A stretch of DNA of 64,000 bases from NCBI RefSeq assembly GCF_017591425.1, contig NW_024464918.1:30284001-30348000 (forward strand). Reading direction: 5' to 3'. The notes under the pieces were generated by a model. It was not told the DNA's origin and made no database searches. It saw only the letters and a list, made by a program, of their open reading frames with translations. The translations under genes were made by a program, and so were the position numbers. Of this stretch, positions 48,904 through 59,975 are shown piece by piece. Numbering within the stretch: position 1 is the first letter of the stretch; each line of letters opens with the position of its first letter. Source of the DNA: Ochotona curzoniae (taxonomy: Eukaryota > Chordata > Mammalia > Lagomorpha > Ochotonidae).

Positions 48904-49236
48904 GAGCCCGCACGATAACATAGTGGTTAAGGTCCTCTCCTTGAACACGCCGGGATCCCATATGGGCACCAGTTCTAATCCCAGCAGCTCCACTTCCCAT
49001 CCAGCTCCCTGCTTGTGGCCTGGGAAAGTAGTGGAGGACGGCCCAGAGCCTTGGGACCCTGCACCTGCATGAGAGACCTGGAAGTAAGTTCCTGGCTCCT
49101 GGCTTTGGATTGGCGCAGCATCGGCCATTGCAGCTACTTGGGGAGTGAATCACTGGATGGAAGATCTTCCTCTTTGTCTCTCTTCCTCTCTGTATATCTG
49201 CCTTTCCAATAAAAATAAATCTTTTTTTTAAAGAAA
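48904..49236 (+). mobile_element. Pika-type SINE nested in L1 (5 of 5), with TSD
   Basis: A well preserved copy: 'cataacatagtggttaagg'-like A-box region, 'gggatcccatatgggcaccagttctaatccc' (B-box region), 'gaggacggcccagagccttgggaccctg', end 'ctttccaataaaaataaatcttttttt'. It is flanked by 15-bp target duplications AGAAAARGGTCTCCT at 48889-48903 and 49237-49251 with one mismatch. This identifies the exact insertion site in the L1 and a young age. Confidence 0.95.
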
Positions 49237-49454
49237 AGAAAAGGGTCTCCTAATAAGATGTTGGTAGGAATGCAAATTGGTGCAATAATTATGCAAACCG
49301 GTATTCAGTATCCTTTGGCAAACTAAAAATTAATCTGTATGCTATAGCCATCCTGCTTGTGGAAACAGATCCACAGCAAATGAAATCAGCATATGAAAGG
49401 GTTACTTGCACTCCTCTGCTTATAACAATATAAGTCATAATTCCTGAATATGGA

Positions 49455-49472
49455 ATTGACCTCGAGGTCAAT
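49455..49472. repeat. Perfect 18-bp palindrome
   Basis: ATTGACCTCGAGGTCAAT equals its own reverse complement. It contains two TGACC/GGTCA nuclear-receptor-like half sites arranged head to head, but it lies in decayed L1 3' sequence. Confidence 0.95.
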
Positions 49473-49765
49473 GAGTAGACAGTGAAAGTTATCAACCCAA
49501 AGCCATCAAGCTGATGACGACACAAGGGAAGTGTTCATACGTGCGCATGGTGGAGAACTGCTCAGCCATCGGGAGCACGGGCTCCTGCTTTCTGCAACAG
49601 AATGGGCAGAACTGGAGAGCAAGAGGAGCAAAGCGAGTCAGACCACAGCTTTCTCCTCTTGCTGAAAGTTAACAGAAGAAAGTGTGAATATCAGAGGACA
49701 TGACAGTGTGTGTCTTTATATATTCATATGTAGTCATAACATGAACACTGCAATAAAATCTTTTT

Positions 49766-52403
49766 ACCACATTTGCCCATTATGAATTTCTCAATTTGTG
49801 ATATTCATACTGTTTAAGAAAAATTTAGCATGCATATGCATATAAAGTGTGAATATAAGGTAAGCATAGCAAAATGTTACAATAAATTTTGAAGCTAAAA
49901 AATAAATATCAACTGGATGCTATCAATTCTCTCTCAAACACACACTGTATACAGAGATCTCTTTGGAGTGTAGGGAGAAGGGCTCTAAATCATTCAAATC
50001 TTTTAAAGAACATCGGTAACTAAGAATCACTATATTATGCTTTGGAACAAAAGCGCTAACTATCTAATCTTAATAGGTCATTAATATCAGCATAGATAGG
50101 ATACGTGGAGCTTACGTATGAAGCTGCTTGGGATAATCTATGGTAACTGCCTCCCACTGAAGAGTTGCCGGATGTGGTGTTCAGATAATACATTTTCTAT
50201 CACAATCTTTCAATGTGAGACTTGTGGGACAGCTGGGAGGAGAGCAGTGCTGGTCCAGGAGGATGGCAGCTGCAACATACCACAGCTGTGCAGGTTGGGA
50301 ACTGGGTGCTTTGTAGGACTCACATTTGCATTTTTATTTTTCCCCTGAATCTCTTGTTCCCAAAGAGACCTCCATTTGTCAAGGTGATTTTGTCAGCCAG
50401 CAGCCCAGTACTTTGGGAGTGTCTGCGACATCTTTTCCAAATGGAACACCATTTTGTCAAAAAGCAATAGCAACTACACATTTGTATAACCTGATGGAGC
50501 AGGACAGGATGTGCCTGGGAAGCTCAATGCCAAGCGAGGGCCAAGCATGGCACCTGGTTCTGCACGCAGGCTCCTCCGTCAACGGCAGCCAAAAGATTCC
50601 GGCCCCTTGTCCCTAATCCTTCTGACACTGGTACTACTTCTTTGGAGGTCAAGACCAAGTGAAGCTTCTGCTCTGGCTGGCAACCCATTTCTGGTAACAT
50701 CTTCACACAGTGGCCCAGACTCGTTTCCGTGGCTAAGGGCAATGTCTGTCCCCAGCCACGGCTGTCCCTCACGCTAGCCATGTGCTCATTGTCCGTCGTT
50801 GGTCCATGGCCTTTACCTTCCATGTCTGTGCTCTGCCTTGCCAAGATCCCCATCACAAACAACGTCTCAGTCCCACCAAGTGCTCCGACCTAAGGACAGT
50901 CATGGCAACCATGCTTTAAAGGAGCAGTCTCAACAGAGACTGTGCGTGCAGGGAGAGCAGTTAAACAGCTGAGAGCTCATTGCAACTTCCATTTTAAACT
51001 CTAGCTAAGGTTCTGGAACCTGCTCCATGTCCGTTTCTCTTTCTCCCTGCCTACAATTTTTCTGGACAAAACAGGATCTAATGCCTGTTAAACTGGAACT
51101 TTTGTTTAGGAGAGTGCTTCATGTTTGTTTATCCTAAATAAAGCTCCCAGATCTCTGATTCATGAAGTTTATAATCCTTTGTTTCCAATATATGCAAGTG
51201 ACAATCATTCTCCATTCTCCAACTGAAACAACCTCTAGCTTTGCTCTTTCTCTAACCATTCATGTTCAGAAACAAACCATGTTGTAAGTCTCTCTGGTGA
51301 CTGAGCGTGGCACGGTCAAGACTAACCATTCACCCCCAGCTCTGTGGCAGCCCACCGCAAGGGGTAACTTGCACAGGTGGCTAATTAGCAACTTCTGGGT
51401 GCAAAGTTTGCTGCTATTGGTGAATTTTGTTTGCCCTTCTTCTAGCTCTGCTTCTGGGCATGCATTTTCCTAATACCAACATCCTTTCTTTGTGTGAGAG
51501 GGGATATCGGACAGGGAGGTGAGTAAAAAATGCAGAGGAGAAAGCATTGCTTGTGGTAGTTCTCTCTCAAAGCCTTTATTCACCTTCAAGTTTAAAGTGG
51601 GTAATGCTGTTACAAGGAGCCAAGGCTTTTTGGCTCAAGATTATAAAGAACTTATTCCTCTGCGTTTTAATCCACACTAGCAAGTGATTGTCCCCTGTCT
51701 CCCCCTTTCCTCTTTTTTTTTTTTTTAAACTCAAATGAATTCTTATTTGTGATAAGGTTTTGGCCACTTTTAATGGACAACATCCTCAAAGAAAAAAAAA
51801 AAACTCCAAAGGAAAGCTTCTCAGTTGACCCCAGACACCCACCTTCAACTTGGCTATTGTAGTTATCAGACATACATGCAGAGGCCATGGGCCAGCACTG
51901 GAGAGCTGCTGTGGGCGGCAAGAAGGCGGCCAGAAGCACAGGTCCTTCTGCAGGAAGCCTCCTGGGAGCTTTCCTGGAGTCACTGGTACGAGTCAGGGAA
52001 AAACAGACAGCAGCCCTTCAAGCCTGGTTGAGCTTACAGAGTCACAGAGGACTCTTTGTGCTTGGGCTGTAATAGGCTTTGCTCTGCAAACCTTTAGCCA
52101 TCACTGTGCCAAATCCTGGCTCACGCCGTATGTCATGCGTAGCAATTACATTAGGTAATAAACTCCACACCCTCTGGAGGCCCCTTCCCCGCCGCCCCTG
52201 TGTGACTGCCCTCTGACAATGTCTAAGTCTCCGTGATGGCAGAAAACCCTTTGCTCACAAAGCAGATGATTCATTTCATCCCAGCAACTGGTGATTAAAA
52301 CCACATAAACCCACATCTCTGGGCTTCCCAAAGAAGCCAGGCCCATGCTCACTGCTTCTCCATCTGTTTCCAGGATAAAGAAAACCCGAAAAAGAGAACC
52401 AAG
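49766..52403. other. Unique noncoding DNA
   Basis: No gene recognised. Homopolymer runs lie at 51713-51726 (T) and 51791-51803 (A). Overlapping frames at 50118-50862 and 51787-52158 show no known domain. Confidence 0.45.
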
Positions 52404-52712
52404 GAGGGCCAGAGCATGGTGATTCAGTGGAGTAAACCACCACCTGGGACACTAACATCCTGCCTAGGCAGCTCCGCTTCTAATCCAGCTCCCTGCTGAT
52501 GCATCTGGGAAAGCAGTGGAAGATGGACCAGGTGCTCGGGCCCCTGCGCCCACGCAGCAGAACCTGGTGGAATTCTGGGCTCCTGCACTTGGCTTGGAGT
52601 AGGCTCAGCCATCGCAGCCATGTGGGAAGCGAACCAGTGGGGGAATATCTGTCTTTTGCTCTAATGTTTTGCCTTTCACATAAATAATTGAATCTTTTTT
52701 TTTAAAAAAAAA
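52404..52712 (+). mobile_element. Lagomorph SINE, diverged
   Basis: Head 'gagggccagagcatggtgattcagtgg', body 'ccagctccctgctgatgcatctgggaaagcagtggaagatgg', end 'gcctttcacataaataattgaatcttttttttt' and an A run. The B-box region is eroded. Confidence 0.75.
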
Positions 52713-52770
52713 GACTTGTTAGAAATAAAAGTAATAGCACACACACAAACACCTCCAGCAAAATATACTA

Positions 52771-53107
52771 GGGCCCAGTGTGGTGGCCTAGCAGCTGAAG
52801 TCCTTGCCTTAAATGTGCCAGGATCCCATACGGGCACTGATTCTAATCCTGGCAGCTCCACTTCGCATTCAGCTCCCTGCTTGTGGCCTGGGAAAGCAGT
52901 TGAGGAAAACCCAAAACCTTTGGACCCTGCAACCACGTGGGAGACCCGGAAGAGGCTCCTGGCTCCTGGCTTTGGATCGGCTCAGCTCTAGTCATTGCAG
53001 CCGCTTGGGGAGTGAATCATCAGACGGAAGATCTTCCTCTCTGTCTCTCTTCCCCTTTGTATATCTAACTTTCCAATAAAAATAAAATGAATCTTTTTTA
53101 AAAAAAA
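52771..53107 (+). mobile_element. Pika-type SINE, young
   Basis: Head 'gggcccagtgtggtggcctagcagctg', 'ggatcccatacgggcactgattctaatcctgg', 'agctccctgcttgtggcctgggaaagcag', 'gaatcatcagacggaagatcttcctctctg', end 'ccaataaaaataaaatgaatctttttt' plus an A run. An imperfect target duplication, AAATATAC(AC)TA, flanks it at 52761-52770 and 53109-53120. It sits about 60 bp downstream of another SINE in the same orientation. Confidence 0.9.
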
Positions 53108-53675
53108 GAAATATACACTATCAGATCTATTGACCCTCCTTAGTTTGATATTAAAAAAATTGAAAATCAGTGAAAACATGAATGGGAAAGGACAGCCCAC
53201 AGATGAAGCTACTTGGCCTACGCGATGGGACACCTAGGCATTAGGAGGTGGCACCACATTGCACCAGGTGAGAGGGGTTCCTGGTTTCCCTCTCTGGCCA
53301 GAGCCAGCCTGTCAGGCACCTCTACCTGTGCCCATTAACAGGGTCGCTGCAGGCGGCAGCATGCCCTGCCTTGTGGGTTTTGTGTTCCCCCTAAGGTTTT
53401 TCAGGTGCGAGTATAAAACTGATGGCAGTTGGAGAAGGTCAACATTACATATTCATTTTATTTTAAATAATTGATGATGTTTCCTGTCTTGGCTTACATT
53501 AATTGCTCTCAGGTGTTGGCAAACGGCGCAGTGCGTTGACTTTTAATGTGTTTCTTTCGTGAGGCAGTCAGCGTGCTCTCTGGACTGCTCAAAGCAGTCT
53601 GGATGGTGCAGGACTTTTTAAAGAGGAGGGTTAATCAAGGGAAATTGAATGTATAGGTTGATGCTGTCTGCCATG

Positions 53676-53788
53676 TGGAGGAGGAGGAAGGAGAATGGGA
53701 GAGAGGCAGGGGGAGGGAAAAGAAGGGAAGGAGGGGGAGGGGGAAGCAGGGGGAAGGGGAAGGAGGGAAGAAGGAGGAGGTGGAGAGA
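53676..53788. repeat. Purine-rich (GGA/GGGA) low-complexity tract
   Basis: About 110 bp of the plus strand is nearly all G and A, with repeated GAGG, GGGGA and GAAGG. The long open frames on both strands here (Glu/Gly/Arg-rich, or Pro/Ser-rich in antisense) are products of this composition. Confidence 0.95.
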
Positions 53789-54194
53789 TCGGACTGGACA
53801 CGCAGGATGTAAGCAAGTTCTATCCAGTCTCAGTGGAAAGCTGCAGCTTGGCCGCAGGCTCCTGCTTGGGCGTGGGCATGCAAAGCACTTTGACATCTTC
53901 CGCAGCAATGCCACAGTATGGAACACAAAGCCATCTTTCAAGGCAGGCCACGGGAAGGTATTTCCTAGCAAGTAAACTCTACAAGCGTTTTTTTGTTTTG
54001 TTTTGTTTTGTTTTTTCCCAGGAACACCGAGTCTCCCAAAGGACTGGAATGTTATTGAGGGGAAAAAAAAAACCACACACACACACACACCCTTGATCAC
54101 CTGTGTGTATGCCAGGGACCCAGATTGAAATAATATTGATTCTGCAGAAAAATATTTATTCCTGTCCCATAGCCATAATACAGAAGGTCTTTTG
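53789..54194. other. Noncoding DNA with TTTTG run and short CA repeat
   Basis: (TTTTG)n occurs at about 53991-54014 and (CA)8 at about 54076-54091. Nothing else is recognised. Confidence 0.6.
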
Positions 54195-54523
54195 TTTCAA
54201 ATATTATTTATGTATTTATTCATTGGAGACAGAAACAGAAAGCTCTGATCCAATGATTCAGTCCCCAAATGCCTGCAAGGGGCCGAGGCTGGATAAAGGC
54301 CAGCGCCCAGACCTGGAAACTCAATCCAGGTCTCGCACACAGAATGCAGGAACTCAGCTCCCTGAGCCACTACTGCTCGCTCCCAGGCTTCTACCACATT
54401 TCTCCTTAAATACAGTATATGGGCGGGGGACGTTGTGAAGTAAGAATTCAGAGCCGGGAACTCAATCCAAGGAATCTGATAACAGACGTGATGTCTCAAC
54501 CTCTAGGTGAACGTCCCCCGCCC
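54195..54523 (-). mobile_element. Lagomorph SINE with a foreign inverted insert
   Basis: Read on the plus strand, the antisense SINE runs from its tail ('tattatttatgtatttattcattggagacag') to 'gccactactgctcgctcccagg' (54387). It is interrupted at 54388-54434 and resumes near 54435 ('gtgaagtaagaattcagagccgggaactcaatcc'), ending at its head 'ggtgaacgtcccccgccc' (54523). The interrupting 47 bp is an exact reverse complement of the SINE head plus its flank. Confidence 0.65.
54388..54434. repeat. Left arm of perfect 47-bp inverted repeat
   Basis: Exact reverse complement of 54510-54556, 47 of 47 positions, with a 75-bp spacer. By comparison with other SINE copies, the left arm is the inserted copy: it breaks the SINE body and contains 33 bp of sequence that belongs beside the SINE head, plus 14 bp of the head itself. 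Confidence 0.95.
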
Positions 54524-54556
54524 ATATACTGTATTTAAGGAGAAATGTGGTAGAAG
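54510..54556. repeat. Right arm of perfect 47-bp inverted repeat
   Basis: The right arm straddles the SINE head boundary: 14 bp of SINE (54510-54523) then 33 bp of flanking DNA. It therefore looks like the original location that served as template for the left arm. Confidence 0.95.
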
Positions 54557-54939
54557 TCACAGTTGATTCTAAGTCATCACCCCTTTTGCACATTCTACAC
54601 TGTGCTTCCATGTTGATGTCCAAAGAAGACCGCCAAACTGACTTGGGGAATCATTTACCATGATGTGTGCTTCCAGAGTGGGACACTAATCAGATTCAAA
54701 TTGAATCAGCTCAGAGCCAAGCTGGCTTTCAGGCAAGGGCGGGTGGCTTTGGGGAATGTCCCAGGGGACTCGGAGTGCCAGGATCCAATCATGCTGCACA
54801 TGATGGCTGTGTCTCGTCTTAGAAGGCTCAACTCCTCTGTGAAGGGAAGGACTTAGGAAAATGCATTTTCCTCTTGTTTTGCTCCAGTCTGCAGCTCAAA
54901 CGGGAGCATGCCAAGAGGGTCAGGCACAATAATTAAATT
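54557..54939. other. Noncoding DNA
   Basis: Nothing recognised. Confidence 0.45.
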
Positions 54940-56110
54940 TAGGATTTACACTTTTGAGAATTCAGGGAGGCAGCCGCAGGAACCAAAGAGCTATTTTCCT
55001 GATCCAAATTTTGACTGCTTAGAAAGTAAGGTAATTTTCAGTCAAGGTACACCATAACACGAGTGCCACTAAGATGACATTATACCGGTTTTTCTATTCT
55101 GTTGACCCACACAATCCTAGAATGTGCACAAAAGCGACATGCAGCCTTCAACGACGCAGTAAGGTGCGCTGCTACGCACCAACAGCAGCCCCCAAGTCAA
55201 AACACAGCAGCTGTTCAGTGTTATTTACAATACACTGGCATCGCTGCTGACCTAAAGAGCTGAAGAAAATAGCAAGCCATATTTTCAGCTTAGTAAAACC
55301 CTGCAGTAGGGAGCCCTTTATGAACAATTACAAGCATTTGCTGGAAATACACTTGCTGATTTAACAAACGGAGTAGGACAAATGTTTAACATGCTGTCGT
55401 AATGACGCACAGATGCTTTTCTCGGTATTCGTTGATCTGAGATAATGCGTTCCTGCCCAATCATGCTACAAAGCCGTGGCGGAAATAAATAAATAAATGG
55501 GTGTAATGTGATGCGCTCTCACAATAGCAGAGCTGCTGACTGCCCCTGACAGATGGGGGAAGAAAAAAAAAGTCAATATGATGCCTGAGACGGGCAGGCT
55601 CAGCACTGCAAAATAAATTACATGATTCGCTGAATGCCTGGGCTTCGCGCAGACATACCAAAAAAAAAAAAAAAACTAGAAAGATAAAAGCTTGCATTGG
55701 CTTCAGATGATATTTACTGCTTGATGGATTTACTAGCAGCCCCAGTCCAGCCATACTGTATTGAATTATTGGCCTCTATTTAGCTGTGTGTCCATCAGAG
55801 CTAGAGTGTCCTTAAGCGTAAGTGAGCTGGAGGCCAGCCAAGCCTCGTGCAGGCTCTGGGTCCACAGAAGAGCAGAGCTCACGGCCACCAGCTTCAGGAA
55901 CTGGGAGCTTAAGGACACTGGGACACACGACACAGCCCAGCTACAAAGTACTTTATCAATATTAATGCCAAAATAAATATTAATGGAAGCTCCCTGGCGT
56001 ACCATTTTTGAATGTGCCTTGTTATTTTCTTTGTATTTTAACACAAATGGTTGGAAATGACTGTGTGATTTTTTTCATTTGAGCCGTCTCTCCTTCACAC
56101 TTTGTTTCTT
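54940..56110. promoter_or_regulatory. Candidate conserved noncoding / enhancer-like region
   Basis: About 1.2 kb without any repeat I recognise, in a window where most kilobases contain one. Motifs include CAGCTG E-box (55209-55214), TGACGCA-type sites (near 55403), GACAGATG (TALE/E-box-like, near 55547), CAATCATG, and two direct copies of AATATTAATG 18 bp apart (55959-55968, 55977-55986). These are only suggestive. Function and conservation are inferred, not shown. Confidence 0.25.
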
Positions 56111-59100
56111 GCTTTGAATCTAAGAAGGAATTTGGAAGAAGACCATTAGCTTCCCTGCTACCCCCTTATCACCATGCAGGGCTCCTGCACAGTAATGGGG
56201 GCCAAGGAGATATGAATTTTGAGACGCAGGTGGCTTCCAGATGACTGGAACAGCAACGTGCAGCACCACGGCCGCAGTTATGGGCTCTATTGCACCACGC
56301 GCAACAGCAGTTCAATGGAAAAGTAGCATTTCAGGCATACCGAGCCTGGTGGCAAAGTTCTGTTGCTCTCAAAGCTGCATAAAAACAGGGGGAAGCATGA
56401 GGGCAGGGAGGGTTTGAACTCTCTGCTATCTGGCTTTGTTTTGCCAGGAACACCAGTCTGCTCTCAAAAATAGATTCAGTAAAAAAAACACAAAGAAAGT
56501 GCATGTGGCCTGAGGTGTGGTAGGTAAACAAAGAGAGCCAAGGGCTGAAGGGGGGACATGAAGGCACACAGGACCCCAAACCAGTGATCATGCAACACCG
56601 TGTGCCCTGGACAGAGCTGATAGCAAGGGCAGGGCCTGGCAGGACAGCTGCTTCGGGGAGGAGAGATCAGTACTCCACAATGAGACCTCCAATCAGAGTG
56701 TCAGTAACTTGGTGAGGACCTGCTTCTGTTAGCAGCTCAGAGAGATCAAGTGTTAAGGGAAAATGCACTCTAAGGGAGCCAGATATTAAGGGGCCATGCC
56801 CATGTCAAGGCGGCCTCCACACCCAGGCCAGAGCACGCACAGCCTGCAGGTCAGAGATGGGTACCTATGAGTACCCCAAGGCATCAGCTCACCGAGCAAG
56901 CCTGAGCGAACACCTCGGTGTCATTTGCCCCTGCTTCCTAGCCTATCAGACAGCCAATGACATCATCCTCCTGGCAAGATGGTTAGCGTGTTTGGGGGCA
57001 TGCGAACGGGGAAAAGGAGTGTTTCATGCTGACACTTTGCCCTTGCGTGCAACTGTACCAGTGATTGTTTTTGGGTCTTGTTGTGCCCATTTTACAGACA
57101 ATGGTCAGGCACAATTTCTGACCTCACGTCACAGGGCCTGGCTCTGGAAGTGCTGACATGGCTCCGTCAGCCTCCCCTGGAGAAGGTCTCCAGGCCATGA
57201 AAGGTGGACATGAGCACATGTCCTCTGGGCAACAGCAGGAGGCTGGGAGTCCCTGGAGGAGAAGCGCATCCAGCCCCTGAACTTGACCCCTGCCCCTCTC
57301 TCCAGCTCAGACTCTCCCCCAGGACAGACCGGGAGAGACTGAGATAAGTTGATGCCCCCACTGCCTGGGCTGAACGGGCTGTACAAGGGGGTTACAAGGT
57401 GGGGTACGCCCCCTTCCCACAGGGTGCCACATGCACCCTGTCTAGGAGCACAACAACCACCTGCTCCAGTCTGAGCAGTGCTGCCCCTCGACACTCAAGT
57501 CCATCTTTGCGTTGCTGCCACGGAACGAAAGAATCTAACCACCGGATGGGAAGGAACAGTGCTGCTCAGTCTGCCCACACGCGACAGTAACTGCTACTTC
57601 CTTCTGGGTGCTCTACATGCATCTTCTGTTTGTCAGAAGTACGCATGGAGATGCTGGTGCTGCTTCCAGTTTGGGCAGACAAGTGAGTTGACACACTCAC
57701 CCAGGCCTCACAGCTGCTAAACATGTTCGGCTTCAAAGCCTGGAACTGCCCGGCACTCATGGTGCTCCTGTCCCTGGGGCAGGGCCTGAGAAGTCTCCAT
57801 TAATGACTCAAGAGGATAGATACTGAACTTTGTTTAAAAACTTCATGAAAAAGGATCCACTCTTTCCTCATACTGTTACAAGAGAAGAATGTGGAAGACA
57901 AGTACCATGACTTGCTGTCACTCGTGTATCTTGCAGTATTTTCCTGAAAGCGCCAGGGGAATTTGTGGAAAGCTGTATATACAGATGTAAAAGCCAGCCG
58001 GCCTCAGCTCCAGGCCCAGCCCTGCTGAGATGCCCTATGAGTTATTTCGCCTTCCCGAGTCTCCTAGTACTCAAAAGCCCATGTCGTGAGAGCATCAGTA
58101 CTTTCTCTGCCAGGTGACTATTAGAAATACTGAAACAGTGTACAGTGGCTTAGCCCATAGGCCTCAAGTTTGCCTGATTAGGATTTGTCAACACAGCAGG
58201 TGTAACTCAAAAGCACTAGCCACTCATGTCACAGATGGAACAGGTCCCAGTGGAGAGGGTTAACAGCCACAGAGGATCCAAGGGAAGCCACATTTCAGAG
58301 CAAGAGCACGTGTGACTTTGAATGGGCTGGTGGAGGTGGTGAAGCAGACACACCCTATTCCCTGGACAGGGTACAGTTTGTGATTTGTACCCTGCTGGGG
58401 CGGCAGTGGTAGTGATGGTGGGGAGACTACATTGCCTTGACACAAACCTGTCTGATCTTAGAAGTGATCTCTGGAACTTACACAGAAAATGTGGCCTTAA
58501 ATTGTTTATCAGCTCATGTCCTGTCTGAAACTGGGGTGTATGGCCTGTTAAACAAGGACTCATTGAACCACCTTAACACAAACATTTAAAAGGTCAAAAA
58601 GAGCGGTGATATGGATTGCCCTCAACGTGAATGCCTTTACCATCAAGTAATGATAAATGTTTCCAAACGGAGATGTTATTACCCTAAGTCGGACATTACA
58701 TGATGTATACAAATATCGAAACATCACATGGTAGCCCACAAAAGCATACAATGGCTATGTATTGGAACAAAAATGTAACTACGCAAAATATAACAGTAAC
58801 TACTTGAATTTTGTCATCTTATACCTACCATTTGTAAATATTTTCAATCTGTTAGCCTAGAACTTGGAGCCTTTTATAAGTGCTTGCTTACAAGTTGGTT
58901 GAGTCTTTGTCCTCAGGGTGTGTGATGTTTGTCGACCAAGATTGCTCTCACTGATAAACGCTTCCAGACTATAGGGCTCAGTTAAAGTCGACTTGTCAAC
59001 ACAAGATGTTTTAATAGGACCCAGAGTTACTGGTTGTGCTAATTTCTCTGTGACAGCTCCTACTATCTGTTGGTTTTCTAACCAGGACAAAGACAGGACC

Positions 59101-59345
59101 TGGAATATTAGCCCAGGCAGGGTCACCCAAGTCCAACTCTCCCATACACAGGCATAGTTCAAACTCCTATAAACATAACACTTATGAAAGTTCTGCAAAG
59201 CTTGCAAAATGCTGCTAATACAACTATTACGATGCAAATATTTCTGATCTGCACGCATGAAGAAGAGCACTTAATGGGAAACACAAACGGTAAGGATAAA
59301 TGGGCAAGCTTAAGATTGAAGTGATTACTGGGAAAGCTCCCTAGA
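56111..59345. other. Unique, largely repeat-free noncoding DNA
   Basis: No gene recognised. The part at 56560-57780 is GC-richer with longer chance frames on both strands (for example 121 codons at 57129-57494 minus), none with a known domain. Confidence 0.45.
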
Positions 59346-59349
59346 GATC

Positions 59350-59470
59350 AATCAATACCAAGTCCAGGATTCGCCAGTATATTTATTAACAACCTGGAAG
59401 ATGGATGGGGTGAGCAGTAGTTGAATTTGTCGATGACAAAAGTAAAAGATTAAAGAAGACAGCGAACTAC
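59350..59470 (+). mobile_element. CR1-type LINE reverse transcriptase remnant
   Basis: A short stretch translates in places as IFINNLEDG (from about 59379) and, after a frame change, as EFVDDKS (near 59424-59444). This is the order and spacing of the CR1 family 'F-I-N-D-L-D-x-G ... F-A-D-D' reverse transcriptase core. Only about 100 bp is recognisable, so the call rests on two motifs. Confidence 0.45.
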
Positions 59471-59975
59471 TGCAGGGGGAAAAAAGTAAAGAGCAACACA
59501 GTAAACCAAGATGAACAAGCAGAAGCTGAGAGGTGGAGACATCGGAGCCTGAGAAGCAAGAAGCCTTCTGCAGAATCTTTCAAGATTATGCAAGAACAGC
59601 CTAGAATTGAAGGACTCAGGGGCCTGAAGTGAGGACAACAGGTTCATAAACTGGCACCAGCTGCACTGGCGGCCATCGATGGCGCATTCGAGGAGAGTAC
59701 CCTTGGTCGGTGTGGGTCAGCACCAGCACACTGTGTTTCCCAGGGCCCTTGACCTCCAGTCTTTGAGAACACTTCCTTGACCCCGAGAACACTGGAAGAA
59801 CTATGTAAGAGTGACAAGGAACCCTTTCACACACACATCACCAAGGCATAACACATACTGATATGTGTACACACCTGAGTTTATATAGTCAATTCCCAGC
59901 ATCTGTAGGATTTCATCCCTCCTGAAGATAGCACAATCTAAACACTCAATTCCCTTATTCAAAATTTTGTAGTGT
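59471..59975. other. Noncoding DNA, possibly further CR1 remnant
   Basis: The A/G-rich stretch to about 59640 could be downstream CR1 sequence but is too decayed to be sure. Nothing else is recognised. Confidence 0.4.

Larger units (their letters stand above)
43860..49765 (+). mobile_element. Decayed L1 spanning 5' leader to 3' end, with five nested SINEs
   Basis: The GC-rich leader at 43860-44640 is followed by ORF1-like sequence. One part is a 114-codon frame at 44656-45000, basic and Ser/Lys-rich. Another, at 45060-45210, carries the 'agacacgtcttttgaaatagctcag' and 'agatctaggggatatggtccaa' signatures. 45544-46262 follows the ORF1-to-ORF2 junction. 46600-47046 and 47278-47330 hold ORF2 pieces. 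47657-48903 covers the reverse transcriptase including a TTTGTAGATGACATG stretch (47882-47896, the Phe-x-Asp-Asp catalytic box, here FVDD). 49237-49765 is the C-terminal and 3' UTR part ending near AATAAAATC. Without the SINEs about 4.3 kb remains, so internal deletions exist. No open reading frame survives, and the element is inert. Confidence 0.75.

Noticed and set aside
53618..54100. 160-codon minus frame and overlapping plus frames
   Set aside because: Generated by the purine-rich tract and the T-rich/TTTTG runs; the protein is Pro/Ser/Leu low complexity.
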